A stretch of DNA of 64,000 nt, from the NCBI GenBank assembly GCA_947561585.1, contig CANNZV010000518.1:62001-126000 (forward strand), in the 5' to 3' direction. Origin of the DNA: Caprella mutica. Taxonomy: Eukaryota; Arthropoda; Malacostraca; Amphipoda; Caprellidae. Shown piece after piece: positions 1 to 10,739 of this stretch. A program made the position numbers and the translations under genes. Numbering within the stretch: the first letter of the stretch is position 1; each line of letters begins with the position of its first letter. Under the pieces are notes generated by a model that saw only the letters and a list, made by a program, of their open reading frames with translations, was not told the DNA's origin and ran no database searches.

Positions 1-247
1 ATTATGAGGGACTCGAAAGAAAAAGTAATCATGGATGAGAAAATACTACTACGTGAATGAAGTCTATTACCGAGGAATGTACACTTACTGATAGAAGAGA
101 TTATAGTACATGAGATCTACAAGACTAGCTCTTAGTTGAAAAGAGTAACCTGAGTAACGCGAACACTAGAGTAACGAGTAACGCGAACACTAAAATCTGT
201 TTGAAGATACTGACTGAGTTTGGCAGTGCTGGATGTGCATCACTCAC

Positions 248-3200
248 CTGAGGTCTGGAAGCCAAGGCAGTATTGAAGCAGTCTACTGCCTTATCATAGT
301 CACCAGTAGCACTGAGTAATACACCTAAGCCACACTGTATATCTGCATCAGGAGTTTCGGGACAGAGGTTAGCTGCTGAGAGGAACATGGACTCTATTTC
401 GCTAATCAGTTCTCTGGAAACAGACCAACAAAATCATCAAATGGAACAAAAAGAGTTATAGGAATGTTGTAAGGAGATCATTTCTTACTTGGGGGCAAGG
501 GTACTGCAGAAGGGTTTGTGGTGGTCAATGCTGGTGTCTTTGACGAGATGAGAGTACCTGTCCTTACTAGAGAGCCACTCTTTGAGAGCCTCACACGCTA
601 AGGTTTGGTAACTCTCATTGGTGTAAGAGGTTGCTAAACTCATCCAAGCTTCACTGTGTTTGGGGGACAACTCTACACACCTGCAACACAACACTATTAA
701 ACACTTTGGCATTTTCACAAAAACTGCTTTTTATAATTAGTTAAAGTGACTAAATAACTACAATGACAACGGGTTAAAGACATCAAACTTCTCTTAGTTT
801 CTTCATTATATGTGTACCTATGAAAACCTCTAATTTAATAAACTATCGATAAACAAGAGGATACCTACTTTAGTGATTTTGGTCGATATTAATCAGAATT
901 TTCTCAAATTCATGAATGATTTAACAATCCAATGTTTTTGTTGTGCTTTACTTTCTGAGGGCGGGTATTGCCCTTTCATCTTGCTCGTTGCCAGCTAAAG
1001 TGTGTCCAAGCAGGTACCAGCCTTTAGAGTTGAGGGGATCTTGAGTGACAGCAGCTTCAAAAAGGAGGGCTGCGGAGGGGAAGTCTCCCTCGGCAAGGCA
1101 TCGCTCCCCTTCAGCTAAGGGGTCGGGGTGGGACAGGTTGGGGTTGTCGGGAGTAAGTTGATATTCCTGAAAACAACATTAATGCCATTAACTTAAAGAG
1201 GCAGTTCAGTCAAAATCAAACTATCACCAAATTAGTCCTAAATCGATTTAGTACATTTATTTATGTAACATTAGAATATTCGTTGATTTTAGAAATGTTT
1301 ATATAAAAGTATATTGTAAATTAGTGGCGCTATCTGTGGACTGTGGTGGAGCGACGAACTAATCATTGTAGTAAGTACGTAAACAAATTGATAACCAGTC
1401 CCAGACTTGAATCTGTCATTATATGTTTGAAAATGGTGAAAAGAATTTGTGAAATTGAAGACTGTCCTTCGAGTCAATTAAATTTAGTTTTGAAAAGAAA
1501 ACCATCTCTTCATAAATTACCAGTTAATACTGTTGATAGAAAAATTGTTTACATGTTATCAGCTGTAAAATGTAAACAAATAGTACAGAGTGGTGGCGCG
1601 ATCTGTAGGAGGACGCAGGAACTAAATCGAATTTATAAAATATATATATCGCTTATTATATTTTTTTCAACCATTTAATTCTACAAGAATGCTTTATTCT
1701 TACTAAGTGATCGTTCAACATTAATATTATGAAAACAAAAATTGACTGAACTGCCCCTTTAACATTTGATAGAAAAAAAATTGTACAAATTCAAATGTAG
1801 AATGGTAAAAATAAAATGTGAAGAGTCCTAACAGGTAAAAATTCTTCTTAAAACAAAAACGATTCATGGACGTTCCATAATTTAAACAAATAGCTACCCA
1901 ACTATGGAAATTGTTAGTAGCAACCTGGACCTTAAGTTTATTTTTCGGATCGTAAAATAGAATACTTAAAACACTAATGGGTTTTAATATACTTGTTATG
2001 GTAGTACGATTTGAATAGAATAGCTGAAGCTGAAAGCTTTACCTTAAAAGGTCCGGATAGATCCTCACTGTCAGTGGAGAGCCATGGGTAGTTAATAACA
2101 GCGTCTTCTTGCCGTGACATTTCCATGAGCTTCTCTTGGAAATTGTCCCAGAACTTCTCCCTGTCTTTGGGAGACAATTCACTGCTGTCAACATCTACGT
2201 AAGAACCTGTGAGATAACGAGTAACATTAGAATAAATACAAATAGAATAGATGAGAAATTGGAAACAATTATCAAATTGTGGATTACACAAAGATAGGAA
2301 ATAAGCAATATAACAATGTCAAAAGCACATTCTAAAGCAGCAAGAGCCTCACCAGGCAGATTCTCCTGCTTTTCCTTCTCCGCCCCCCACTCTCCCCCCT
2401 CCCCCAACTGGCGGATGTAATGCATAAAGTCTGTGCTGGAGAGCTTTGGATCATCCACAGTCGAAAGCAGCTCATTGGCAGTTTTGGCCAGTTCTGTCTC
2501 TAAATGAGAGAAAAATTAACTAGCTAATTGTAATGTTAACTGAAGAGGATGAAGAAAAAGTTAAGCTGTTTTATAGGTATGGAAAATTGGAAAGATCCTC
2601 TTACCTTTACTGTTGGGGGTACTAAGGACTGTATTTTCATGGAGTGTTTCTAGGGGAGTATAACCCCCATTGGAAGCCTCAGCAATGGGGTAAATACCTC
2701 TAGGGGCTTGCATAGGGGTGTAACCTCCATAATTGAGGGGGCTGAAATAAATTTTATATACATTAATCTCAAACAGCTATTTCATTTGTTTTAAAGCGAT
2801 AATCACAATTTCAAGTAGCTAGCTAACTATCTAGCTAATTGATCTTAGCATTAGTTAAGTGATTGTTACTCACTGATTCATCATCATAGGATTTCCAAAG
2901 TGAGGTTGAGGTGGTTGAGGGTAAGGATGGTACATATTCAGAGGGGCATTGTGCAAAGAGTGATTGGCAGAGACATAACAAGAAGCATCGTCAATGCCAA
3001 ACACATCCACACCTCCAGAGCTATTTTCCTCTGATAGGGAGTTCCACACGGCATTCTCCAATAAATGACTGCCAGTTGCTGCCCTGTTAGCCAAATCAGC
3101 AACTGCTGGGCCCTGGATTGGAAGCTCCTTGGCACTTTCTATCTCTCGCATCTCCTGTTAAGATGCAAATTACAATAAAATTATAGTGTTAGGAAAGCTA

Positions 3201-3700
3201 CCACCGGGAGAATTTACACAGTGAGAAAATAGCCACTGGAAAAATGGCCTTTGTGGGGAAACTGTCAGGTGGTAATCTTCCCACAGTGGCAGTTTTCCAC
3301 TCACGATAATTACAAGCAAGAATAGATAGCTATGATATCTCATTATTTACACATTAATGATTTCATCATTGAAAACTCAAGTCTCTAACACCAAACCTGC
3401 ATCAGCAGGTTCATGTTGAAGGGCTGCACGGGCTGACTGATTGCTTCTTGAGCTTCTCTCATGAATTCTTGCACATGAGGGTCAGGATGAATTGCATCTA
3501 AGGGAAAAATGAACATCGAGTACATGAAGAAATAAGAGATAAATTAATTGATACTAAAATACACCAAGTAGCTAAATAAACTGACCATAGGGTAGCTTGT
3601 GCATTCCCTCATCTCTTCGAGCTTTGTCACGGGTGAAATGTTTTGACAGATTGACCAGAGCATTACTGCCTCCGCATTGAGTCTCTACTAAATGTTGCAT
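248..3700 (-). CDS. PEX5: PEX5, peroxisomal targeting signal 1 receptor (3' end outside window)
   Basis: Cytosolic receptor that binds C-terminal PTS1 signals and carries enzymes into peroxisomes. I read nine coding exons, all in phase: 3700-3586, 3497-3397, 3154-2874, 2741-2605, 2499-2353, 2206-2043, 1166-952, 680-489 and 413-248, giving 506 codons. The start is the ATG at 3700; an AG acceptor two bases upstream suggests a 5' UTR intron. The N-terminus has the CGG motif with Cys9, matching the conserved ubiquitinated cysteine of the family, then VQEF, resembling the LVxEF peptide. Next come DPKLSSTDFMHYIRQLGEG and YPWLS, as in animal PEX5, then TPR repeats (AEGDFPSAALLFEAAVTQDP; CGLGVLL.ATGDYDKAVDCF). 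The last TPRs should lie left of base 1. Exon joins are my inference from GT-AG sites and homology; identity is secure. Confidence 0.95.
1193..1762. mobile_element. TTAA-type MITE in PEX5 intron (family F)
   Basis: Inverted ends TTAAAGAGGCAGTTCAGTCA and TGACTGAACTGCCCCTTTAA bound a 570-bp unit, with TTAA at both edges as in piggyBac/Kolobok-type insertions. A 111-codon plus-strand frame inside resembles no protein I know. A diverged relative lies in an HYI intron at 23247-23771. Confidence 0.8.
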
Positions 3701-3702
3701 TT

Positions 3703-4068
3703 CTGAAGAAAAACTTTGATGAAACGACTAATGGAAAAAGTAAAGAAAGTATTTCTGCAAGAGGATAGAATTAAGATAGTTATTCATTAAACAATTGGCT
3801 AAAACAGCCATCTCAGTGCTGACTATTGGTAGGGCTGAGGATTGGCAATTGACATGAATTTTATTAAATTCACAAGTATTAACTATATATTATAGTGAGG
3901 TGAGGTACTTTATTGCCATTTGTCTGCAAGTTTATAATTTCATGAAATCAATTTTTAGCTTTTAAGGTACACATTTTTTTTGCTATGTTGCAAACTTCCG
4001 ATGCTTTTTACACAATATTTTATGATAATTTCATTACTTTGAACACAAAATTTGCAAAGAGTGAAACT
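3703..4068. other. PEX5 upstream region, no gene seen
   Basis: AT-rich stretch upstream of the PEX5 ATG exon. It should contain the 5' UTR intron and promoter, but I see no TATA box, no clear first exon and no repeat. Confidence 0.4.
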
Positions 4069-4072
4069 TTTA

Positions 4073-4245
4073 TTACTCTAATTGCCTAATCACTACATTA
4101 TATACTTGTGGTTTCTCAATTGATCCTGTTAATTGAGTATGTCTGGGATAAAATGCTCCATCATCCCAGGTAAGGTAGAAGACTGCCAAATGTTCTCTGA
4201 ACGCATCCACTATTGCATTTGAATTCATAGGCCGCTTTGAAATAG
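4073..4245 (-). other. Possible 3' terminal exon of an unknown minus-strand gene
   Basis: A minus-strand frame follows an acceptor-like pyrimidine tract ending CACAAG at 4246 and runs to a TAA at 4075-4073. It reads ISKRPMNSNAIVDAFREH... and ends YNVVIRQLE. An AATAAA signal (4074-4069) overlaps the stop codon. I do not recognise the protein and found no upstream exons. It may be a chance frame; composition and the acceptor are the only support. Confidence 0.25.
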
Positions 4246-4503
4246 CTTGTGGAAAGCAAAGAGTAAATACCATTATCGGAATAAAAAACATGAAGTGTTA
4301 TTATTACTGGCTTCTCTCTCACATGGTTATGGCAGTGGCCTCTTTACCTATGATGATGAGGACCATTGTAATTTTTGCCTTTACACGCCTGAAGCCAGAC
4401 TGTATTTTGAAGGGATTTTTTTCACTTTTCAGCACAACCGACACTGATGCAAAAGGAGATTATGGAGATATACCTAATTTTCAATATTTCATAATACTAC
4501 AAA

Positions 4504-4702
4504 GCCAGGTAATAAATCATGTCCAAACTGACCGTTTTAATGGCAAGTTTGTGACAGTTATTTTGAGCCCTTCAATTGCATATGGCTTGACATATCTAAT
4601 TTCTCCTATGCTACAATGTTATTTTTGAGAGAAACTATGATAATTTGATCATTTTGGAGAGACAAATGGAGTGTTTATGAGGCATAGCTACTATTTTACT
4701 TG
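4504..4702. mobile_element. Short hAT-like MITE, family C
   Basis: Starts CCAGGTAATAAATCATGTCC and ends CTATTTTACTTG, matching the C copies at 6877 and 8204. The core carries a repeated GGAGAG(A) word and an imperfect palindrome around GGCGAGTTT-like sequence. Flanks ACTACAAA and ACTACAAT agree at 7 of 8 bases, suggesting a decayed 8-bp target duplication. C-like sequence continues to about 4800. Confidence 0.65.
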
Positions 4703-4999
4703 ACTACAATGTTATTATGGAGAAAATTAATGATAATTTGATAATTTTGGAGAGAAACCTAGCTTCTTTTAGAGATAGATGGAGATACAAATAGGTAGTT
4801 TGAAATAGAAAATTTATGAGCCTGGTCTGCTGGTCACTCCTGAACTGTCTGAAACTGAAAAGTGTGACAGGATTTAAGGATTGATCTGGGGTCCAATTGT
4901 CCAAGTTCTATTTAATTTCCTGTTTGGGTTCCCTTGTTAGCTATTACTTATTTTCTGCACCCAAATCTCAATTTCTGTAAAATATCCTGGATTTGAGTC

Positions 5000-5237
5000 C
5001 CAGTCTGCAAAAGCCAAAAGATGGGTGAAGTTTATCCAGCAACTATTGAGGTCTTGAAATTGGCCTCCTGAATTATCTGGCAGCAATTCTCTAATTAATT
5101 CCTATGTTTACATGTAATTATTGGAGAGTATTTTGAGATTTTTCGGCTATTTTGGAGAGAAATTTGAAAATCTTTGGAGACAAATTGCCCCAAAATTTAA
5201 ATATCTGGAGACTGATTGTGCATGCTTTGCAGACTGG
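5000..5237. mobile_element. Short MITE with CCAGTCTG ends (third family of the A/B group)
   Basis: Ends CCAGTCTGCAAAAGC and GCTTTGCAGACTGG. Inside it has the shared TTCCTATGTTTACATG core and three or four TTGGAGAG words separated by AT-rich sequence. No clean target duplication is visible. Confidence 0.6.
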
Positions 5238-5439
5238 GGTCTGTCAACCTGACTGTCTGAGGAGACATTCTTTTCAGACTGGAAAATATATGTAAATAAA
5301 ATTGAAATACCTATTATAATAATTATCTATACTAGCTATAAGTATAAAACCAATCAGGAATACTGTGGAGGAGGGTGTGGTATTTTGATTGACTGAGATA
5401 CAGAAAAAGATAAACAATATAAGAATTGCAAAGCATCTC

Positions 5440-6480
5440 AAAATAATAGAGAGCATGAGAGAGATGGAGGACAGAAGGGGTGGAGGAATAATGGTGCGTG
5501 CTATATGAAGAGAGGGAGGGTTTGAGTTTTATGAAAAAGGAAGAGGGTCATAGAGATTGCCTGGAGATGAGAGGAAACATTGAAGGAGAGATTGTTAACC
5601 TGACTGTGGTATATTTGAAGACTGGTGGTGGTGGTAGAGAGGAGCTGGAGCAGAACAGGGAGATATTTTCTGGAATGAAGGAGAGGGTGAAGGAGGCTGA
5701 GAAGAGACAGGAAAGTTACATAACAGTTACAGAACTGCAAGAATGATAGAAGAGAGTGGTTTACTACTGATAAATATTTATAATAAATGTGAGGGGTTGT
5801 ATACTGGAGAAAAGGAGACAGCAGGAGTGCAATAGATTTGGTTTTAGCTAATGAAAGAGCATACTCAATAATTAAAAGGATGAAAATTAATTGGAATCAG
5901 GAAAATATAGATTTTTCAGATCACTGCATCTGCATGATAGAAATAAAAGTGGAAACTGGCAAGAAGGAGTGAGGTGTGGTTTTACAGCAGTAAAAGGGAA
6001 AAGATGGAGGAATGTACAGATGGAGTGAAGAGGGCAATTGTACAAATGGAAAATGTAACAATGAACAGAATAAATGAGATCTTGAAGAAGGTAGCGGTAG
6101 CAGATGAATGTTTAAAAACAATGTAGGCCTAAAGAAGGAAGACGTGTCAAGAAGGCGAAAAGGAGGAACCACCATGGAAGAATGAGGAAATAAGAATAGA
6201 AATTGCAAAGAGAAGAAGATTACACAAGAGACACAGGAATGAAGAGGATGAAAACAGAGAGCTGAGATGGAGGGAATACCGAATATAGAGAACAGAAATA
6301 AAAGGATAAGGAGATGATCAGTGAAGAGATGAGAAAATATGACGAGTAGCAGAAGAAATAAGAAGTAAGGGAAAAGGAAAGCAAATATGGAAGATGATAA
6401 AGAAGCTGAAGGGGGAAAAATGCAGAGGGGAGAGAAAGTGAAGTTATACACAGATTGTTACAGAATATGACAGTTAAAGC
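5440..6480 (+). pseudogene. Decayed LINE, endonuclease and linker part
   Basis: A plus-strand reading with many stops resembles the C-terminal half of a LINE apurinic endonuclease domain. Visible pieces are RRGGGIMV near 5474, NLTVVYLKTGG near 5600, then LVLANERA and FSDHCIC near 5840-5935, the last matching the conserved SDH of these nucleases. A lysine/arginine-rich linker follows, ending KGKQIWKMIKKLKG. The reverse transcriptase of probably the same copy resumes at about 10.7 kb beyond the nested MITE cluster. A related minus-strand linker fragment lies at 18.7-18.9 kb. Long minus-strand frames here are compositional shadows. Confidence 0.65.
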
Positions 6481-6790
6481 CAATTAATTGGCTTAGATTT
6501 AAAAGGTCAAAACTCAGATATGTCTAATTGGCTTGAAATCTTGAGTTGATTCCTATGTTCCCATGTTACTTTTGGCTTGAATTCTTCAAAAAATGAGCCA
6601 AATTGGCTTGGCTCAGATTTTTGTGAAATTTTGGCTCAAAAATTCCTACTCAAGACTTATAGATTACCCAAAACTTGTAGACTATGTCACTATATAAACC
6701 TTGATCCTACCCACCTCTATTCGGCTAAAAATAATTTCCATTCCATATTTCAAAGTGTGGCAGGAAAGTCGCCAGTTTGGTGAGAAAATG
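6481..6790. repeat. TTGGCT-word AT-rich repeat (family D)
   Basis: The words TTGGCTTGA and TTGGCTCA recur about eight times in an ATTTTGAAATTT-like background, with a variant of the shared core (GATTCCTATGTTCCCATG) near 6545. Ends are not defined. It looks like another member of the word-bearing MITEs next to it. Confidence 0.45.
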
Positions 6791-7075
6791 GATCAAGGTC
6801 GCCACATTAAAGATACTTTGAAGAAGAAATAGGACATTCTAGTGAAGATTTTACACTTGAAGACATCCTTATGGGCCCAAGTAATAAAGCATGTCCAAAC
6901 TCGCCATTTTAATGGCGAGTTTGTGGCCCTTCAATCGCAAATGGTGAGTTTTATCTATTTTTCACCTATGCTACAATGTTATTTTGGAGAGAATTTATGA
7001 AAATTTGATCATTTTGGAGAGAATTTGTTGAATTTTGAGAGACAAATGGTGAGTTTATAAGACATACTATTTTAC

Positions 7076-7614
7076 CCAGTCTGCAGAATATGGAACATTT
7101 TTCCCAGTCTGTATTTCGTTGTAAATTCCACAGACATGTCGGTGAAATTTTCCCCCTTAAAAATAATATTCAGGCGAAGTTAGTGGATTTTTAGCTATTT
7201 ATTCCTATATTACCAATAATTTTCGGTGGATAAATTGGGAAAATGTTAGTGGATCAGCCAAAGTACTGGAAATTTCAAATTTATGGTGGATTTTTTCAGC
7301 ATTTTAAAAAAGTCAGTGGAATTTTGTGCACCAAATACAGACTGGCATTTTTTATTTTTCCAAGACTCTCTGCGAGACTGCGGGAGTTTTTGACTGAATT
7401 TTAGAAATTTGAGATCTCTGCGGGAGATCTTGAATTAATTCCTATGTTACCATTAATTTAGCTGCGGGAGATTTTGAATTAATTCCTATGTTACCATTAA
7501 TTTAGCTGCGGGAGATTCTGAATCTGCTACTGAGAGTCAGAGAATAACCGTCTCTCAAATTAAAATCTCTATTCTCTACGGGACTAGGGAGAAGAGACAC
7601 ATTCTGCAGACTGT
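7076..7614. mobile_element. Family B MITE inserted in C
   Basis: Ends CCAGTCTGCAGAAT and ATTCTGCAGACTG, flanked by the perfect 8-bp duplication TATTTTAC (7068-7075 and 7615-7622). That duplication is typical of hAT transposons. The interior repeats GCGGGAGATTTTGAATTAA. An A element sits inside it at 7104-7345. Confidence 0.8.
7104..7345. mobile_element. Family A MITE inserted in B
   Basis: Ends CCAGTCTGTATTTCG and CCAAATACAGACTGG. Flanks CATTTTTC and CATTTTTT match at 7 of 8 bases. The interior repeats GTGGATTTT-type words and a GACATGTC-centred palindrome. Confidence 0.8.
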
Positions 7615-8203
7615 TATTTTACTTGGCCTTATGCATCATGTCTGATGTATTTGTATCACTTGAGATTATCTATGAGTGATTTACTTGTTATTTCCAGGTT
7701 TCTAAACTTCTTTCACCCCTCAAAAGTCGCCAGTATACTGGCAACTTTGTCCATACTTTGAAACATGGCTTCCATTAGTGTCACTGTTATTGGGCATTCG
7801 ATACCATTTGGTAAATAGTCCTATCCTTCAACCTTCGGGCTTTGACCAGTCTGTATTTCATGGTAAATTCCAATGACATGTTGGTGGAATTTTTCCCTCT
7901 TTGAAATTAATATTCTGGCAAAGTTGGGGGATTCTTACTTTCTTAGCTATTTATTCCTATGTTACCATTAATTTTCGGATGGTAAATTGGGAAAATCATT
8001 TTCCGAAAATGTTGGTCACAGTTGGTGGAATCATTAATTAGGAATCCAGGTGGTCAGCAAAATACTGGAAATTGTTGGTGGATTTTTCAGCTTTTAGAAA
8101 AAGTCAGTGGGATTTTTTGCCAGTCTGCAGAATATGGAACATTTTTCCCAAGACTCTCTGCGGGAGTTTTTGATTGAATTATAGAAATTTGAGATCTCTG
8201 CGG

Positions 8204-8430
8204 CCAAGTAAATTAGTATGTCTCATAAACTCACCATTTGTCTCTCCAGCTCTCTCCAAAATTCAACAAATTCTCTCCAAAATGATCAAGTTATCATAAA
8301 TTCTCTCCAAAATAACATTGTAGCATAGGAGAAAAATAGATAAAACTCGCCATTTGCAATTGAAGGGCTCAAAATAACAGTCACAAACTCGCCATTAAAA
8401 TGGCGAGTGTGGACATGCTTTATTACTTGG
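8204..8430. mobile_element. Family C MITE inserted in B (inverted)
   Basis: A 227-bp unit from CCAAGTAAATTAG to TTTATTACTTGG with the perfect duplication CTCTGCGG at 8196-8203 and 8431-8438. The duplicated target is itself the B word, so C landed inside a B repeat word. Confidence 0.85.
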
Positions 8431-8678
8431 CTCTGCGGGAGATCTTGAATTAATTCCTATGTTACCAAAAAACTCCCGCAGAGAGTCTTGGAAAAATGTT
8501 CCATATTCTGCAGACTGGCCAATCACATCCATTGATCGCTGACGTCACTATAAACACTCTCTCGAAAATAGTTTGACTGTTTGAGCGTGCATTCTACCTC
8601 AGCTCATTATCTTTGCTGGGAGTCATATCTTCCTACCAAATTATGTACACGATTATCTATATTCTATAGCCCAGCTAC

Positions 8679-8915
8679 CCAGTCTGTATTTGGTGCACAA
8701 AATCCCACTGACTTTTTAAAAAAGCTGAAAAAATCCACCATAAATTTCCAGTAATTTGGCTGATCCACCAACATTTTCTCCATTTTTCCACCGAAAATTA
8801 ATGGTAACATAGGAATAAATAGCTAAAAATCCACCGACTTTGCCAGAATATTATATTCAAAGGGGAAAAAATTCCACCGACATGTCGGTGGAATTTACCA
8901 CGAAATACAGACTGG
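8679..8915. mobile_element. Family A MITE, inverted copy
   Basis: A 237-bp unit from CCAGTCTGTATTTGG to CGAAATACAGACTGG with the perfect duplication CCAGCTAC at 8671-8678 and 8916-8923. It is the cleanest A copy and the best one to define the family. Confidence 0.88.
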
Positions 8916-9319
8916 CCAGCTACTAAGCAATAATAAACTAATCTTCTTTGCAAAAAACACAAACTGAAACCATTTCGGTTGTAATACGCATTCAAAATAC
9001 GGACTCAAACCAGACTGGAAAACATAAATTCTAACAGAGTTACTCCTAACTTCATGCATTCCCATCAGTGATGTTTATCATCACAACAAGCCCAATTGTG
9101 AAGCTTAAATGACTTATTTTACATTAGTTTTCACTGCGGAGTTGAAATTTATAGAATAATTTACTGATTTCTGCATTTTTTAGGGTTAAAATGAGTAATT
9201 TTTCTTCATTCTAAATTCCTAACAGAGTTACTAGTCAATCTGAAATGAGTTATTATTCCACTCTGGGACTCAAACAGAACTGGTGAAACGAAGCCTCTGA
9301 TTGGCTGAGTGGCTCTAGT

Positions 9320-9580
9320 CCAGTCTGCAGAATGTGTCTCTTCTCCCGCAGAGATTTTAATTTGAGAGACAGTTTCTCTCTGACTCTCAGTAGCAGATTC
9401 AGAATCTCCCGCAGCTAAATTAATGGTAACATAGGAATTAATTCAAAATCTCCCGCAGCTGAATTAATGGTAACATAGGAATTAATTCAAAATCTCCCGC
9501 AGAGATCTCCAATTTCTAAAAATTGAATCAAAAACTCCCGCAGAGAGTCTTGGAAAAATGTTCCATATTCTGCAGACTGG
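9320..9580. mobile_element. Family B MITE, inverted copy
   Basis: A 261-bp unit from CCAGTCTGCAGAATGTG to ATTCTGCAGACTGG with the perfect duplication GCTCTAGT at 9312-9319 and 9581-9588. Three CTCCCGCAG words are separated by the shared core in reverse (TAATGGTAACATAGGAA). Confidence 0.88.
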
Positions 9581-10484
9581 GCTCTAGTTGAAGTGACGTC
9601 ACTGTAAACACTAAACGGCACTCAAGAGTAATATAATGGGATCTACACTTCTTCTTCTACTCAATGTTCTGTGGTCTTTCCCATTGCATCATACGTGCAC
9701 CTACCATTAATTAAGCTGCGGGAGATTTTGAATTAATTCCTATGTTACCATTAATTCAGCTGCGGGAGATTCTGAATCTGCTACTGAGAGTCAGAGAGTA
9801 ACTGTCTCTCAAATTAAAATCTCTGCGGGAGAAGAGACACATTCTGCAGACTGGATTTTTTGCACCAAATAGTGGCAAATACAGACTGGCCTGGCCCTTC
9901 GATACCATTCAGTACTATTTGCCATTAGCATTTGGTGTCATTCGGTAAATAGTCCTATCCAGCTGTGGTACCACGCAGGTGTGCACGTTCAAACTGTTAT
10001 CGAAAGAGCGTTTATAGTGACGTCAGAGGACGTGATTGGTTGAAACTTGAATTTTTACGACTGTGTACACGTTCGATCTGAGCTTCTTTACAAGCAGTGG
10101 TCTGGTGCCACGACTGCTTACCCAGTCTTATATTAATATTCATTCAATCATATTAACAACAGGGATTAACATTGTAAAAACACTCGGCAGGGACTAACAG
10201 GATAACTGAGAAGCCTGAGGATAGGTGGATGGTACAGCCATTTGCAGGGTAATCTAACTTTTTCTAATCTGCAGACTAGAAAATTCTGAATTACTCATTA
10301 CTTATGTAAGTTGTAGAACGAATTACTATTAGTAATTATGTAGGTGTTCCGCCCAATTTGCACAATCTCTAGAGTGGGCTACGCGATTTTATGCCGAGAG
10401 TGCGTTGATACCTTCATTTTATTCATTGGAAAATCAAATTTTATTTATTATAAAATCGAATACTAATATGTGTATCAGGGATCG

Positions 10485-10735
10485 TGCCACTCCTCAATCT
10501 CCTTCCAGGTCATTAAATAATCATGAAGTATGCAGCACAACAAACTAGCGGATACAATAAACTACATAACGGCCATTTATGATGAAATTTTCAAAGTAAT
10601 AGTCATTTATTTCTTATCATCTATAGTTCAAAGGCAGCTATGTAGTTTGTTGTATAAGCTAGTTTGTTGTACTCCACATTTCATGATTGTTTTATGATCG
10701 TTCCATATGGTTGTTTAAACCCCTGGCAGAGGGGT
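10485..10735. mobile_element. Fold-back repeat (family E)
   Basis: The left arm from CCAGGTCATTAAATAATC is mirrored by a right arm ending GATTGTTTTATGATC, with AGCGGATACAATAAACTACA answered by TGTAGTTTGTTGTATAAGCT. Related arms occur at 47908-47990 and 53760-53835, next to a GGGGTTCGGG motif. Confidence 0.6.
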
Positions 10736-10739
10736 TCGG

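Larger units (their letters stand above)
6877..7626. mobile_element. Family C MITE, outer shell of nest 1
   Basis: Starts CCAAGTAATAAAGC and ends TTTTACTTGG. CCTTATG flanks both sides, with two extra bases on the left. It is interrupted by a B element at 7076-7614, so the original C unit was about 210 bp. Confidence 0.7.
8120..9854. mobile_element. B-bounded composite insert within A
   Basis: Begins CCAGTCTGCAGAATATGG and ends ATTCTGCAGACTGG, with the perfect 8-bp duplication ATTTTTTG at 8112-8119 and 9855-9862. Between the B ends are a C element, an inverted A, an inverted B and about 500 bp of other sequence with two TGACGTCA sites. It is either one B that collected insertions or a composite that moved as a unit. 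Confidence 0.7.
7846..9889. mobile_element. Family A MITE, outer shell of nest 2
   Basis: The left part of an A element (CCAGTCTGTATTTCATGG) breaks at 8111-8119. Its right tip, GCACCAAAT...ACAGACTGG, resumes after 9855 beyond a B-bounded insert. Flanking target duplication of the outer A is not clear. Confidence 0.65.

Noticed and set aside
1343..1678. 111-codon plus-strand frame in a PEX5 intron
   Set aside because: It lies wholly inside a MITE with TTAA edges and shows no family motif; its diverged relative at 23.2-23.8 kb does not keep it.
4247..4628. Plus-strand frames of 66 and 112 codons
   Set aside because: They overlap the minus-strand exon candidate and a MITE and have no recognisable domain; probably chance.
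5921..6483. Minus-strand frames rich in Ser, Leu, Phe and His (176 and 87 codons)
   Set aside because: They are antisense shadows of a purine-rich LINE linker and resemble no protein.
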